Origin: Acanthacorydalis orientalis | Lineage: Eukaryota; Arthropoda; Insecta; Megaloptera; Corydalidae | Assembly: GCA_034766995.1 (NCBI GenBank) | Contig: CM068315.1 | Span: forward strand, 51,599,162-51,663,161 | Direction: 5' to 3' | Length of the DNA: 64,000 nucleotides | In this document: piece by piece, positions 63,852-64,000 of the stretch | Layout of the letters: every line of letters begins with the position of its first letter | How positions within the stretch are numbered: the stretch's first letter is position 1 | The notes under the pieces: generated by a model | The model's input: only the letters and a program-made list of their open reading frames with translations | Database searches by the model: none | Told to the model about the DNA's origin: nothing | Position numbers and translations under genes: made by a program

Positions 63852-64000
63852 TATATATATATATATATAATGTATGAAAATATACTTTGAAAATAAAACT
63901 TTTTTGATTACTTTTAAATTAATATATGTATTTAAATCTAATTCATATTAATATTATTATATTTCATATGATATTGCAAATAACTGCTTTTATATCTCTA
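62132..64000. other. AT-rich sequence to the window end
   Basis: A (TA)n array interrupted by ACACATATACA lies at about 63819-63869. No gene recognised. Confidence 0.65.

Overview
This window is animal nuclear DNA. The genes are split by GT-AG introns, the DNA is extremely AT-rich, and there are dozens of long (TA)n arrays. The protein families (a PAN/ZP-domain cuticle-type membrane protein, Atg16) and the mariner-rich repeat content point to an insect. The small introns of the right-hand genes and the mariner load would fit a hymenopteran such as a bee, wasp or ant, but nothing here fixes the order. I saw no rRNA, convincing tRNA or CRISPR array.

Three genes are supported by open exons joined by good splice sites with matching phase. 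(1) A PAN-PAN-ZP transmembrane protein gene lies on the + strand, with exons at 10593-10794, 37215-37551, 37696-38361 and 39217-39777. Its first visible intron is about 26.4 kb, and its signal-peptide exon was not found. (2) Atg16, the autophagy protein that binds Atg5, lies on the - strand, with eight exons from 56866 down to 48996. The visible part covers the Atg5-binding end, the coiled coil and the first two WD40 repeats. The last exon ends in a clean donor, and the remaining WD40 exons were not found further left. (3) A 233-residue Ser/Pro-rich, probably disordered protein of unknown function lies on the + strand in five exons, 58207-59917, head-to-head with Atg16 about 1.3 kb away.

The rest is intron or intergenic DNA crowded with (TA)n arrays and decayed transposons. 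1-10.6 kb: AT-rich, with a pogo/Tigger-like MITE (2574-2990), a non-LTR reverse-transcriptase relic (about 6890-7065) and a 330-bp tandem duplication (7831-8500). 10.8-37.2 kb (the giant ZP-gene intron): a diverged 270-bp direct repeat, a promoter-like TATA/Inr/DPE cluster near 13.1 kb, a 1.2-kb mariner inserted inside a (TA)n array, Helitron-like GC-rich termini around 29.6-31.6 kb, a CpG-rich island at 31.8-32.2 kb and an internally deleted mariner (33592-34274). 39.8-49 kb: two more mariner relics, an 872-bp element with very long terminal inverted repeats (45877-46748) and a 246-bp MITE (48597-48842). 60-64 kb: AT-rich, with a piggyBac-like MITE flanked by TTAA (61736-62127).

I found no clearly new biological system. 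The most useful follow-ups are the missing Atg16 exons, the possible nested promoter, the Helitron-like termini, the palindromic deletion junction in one mariner and the unrecognised five-exon gene.
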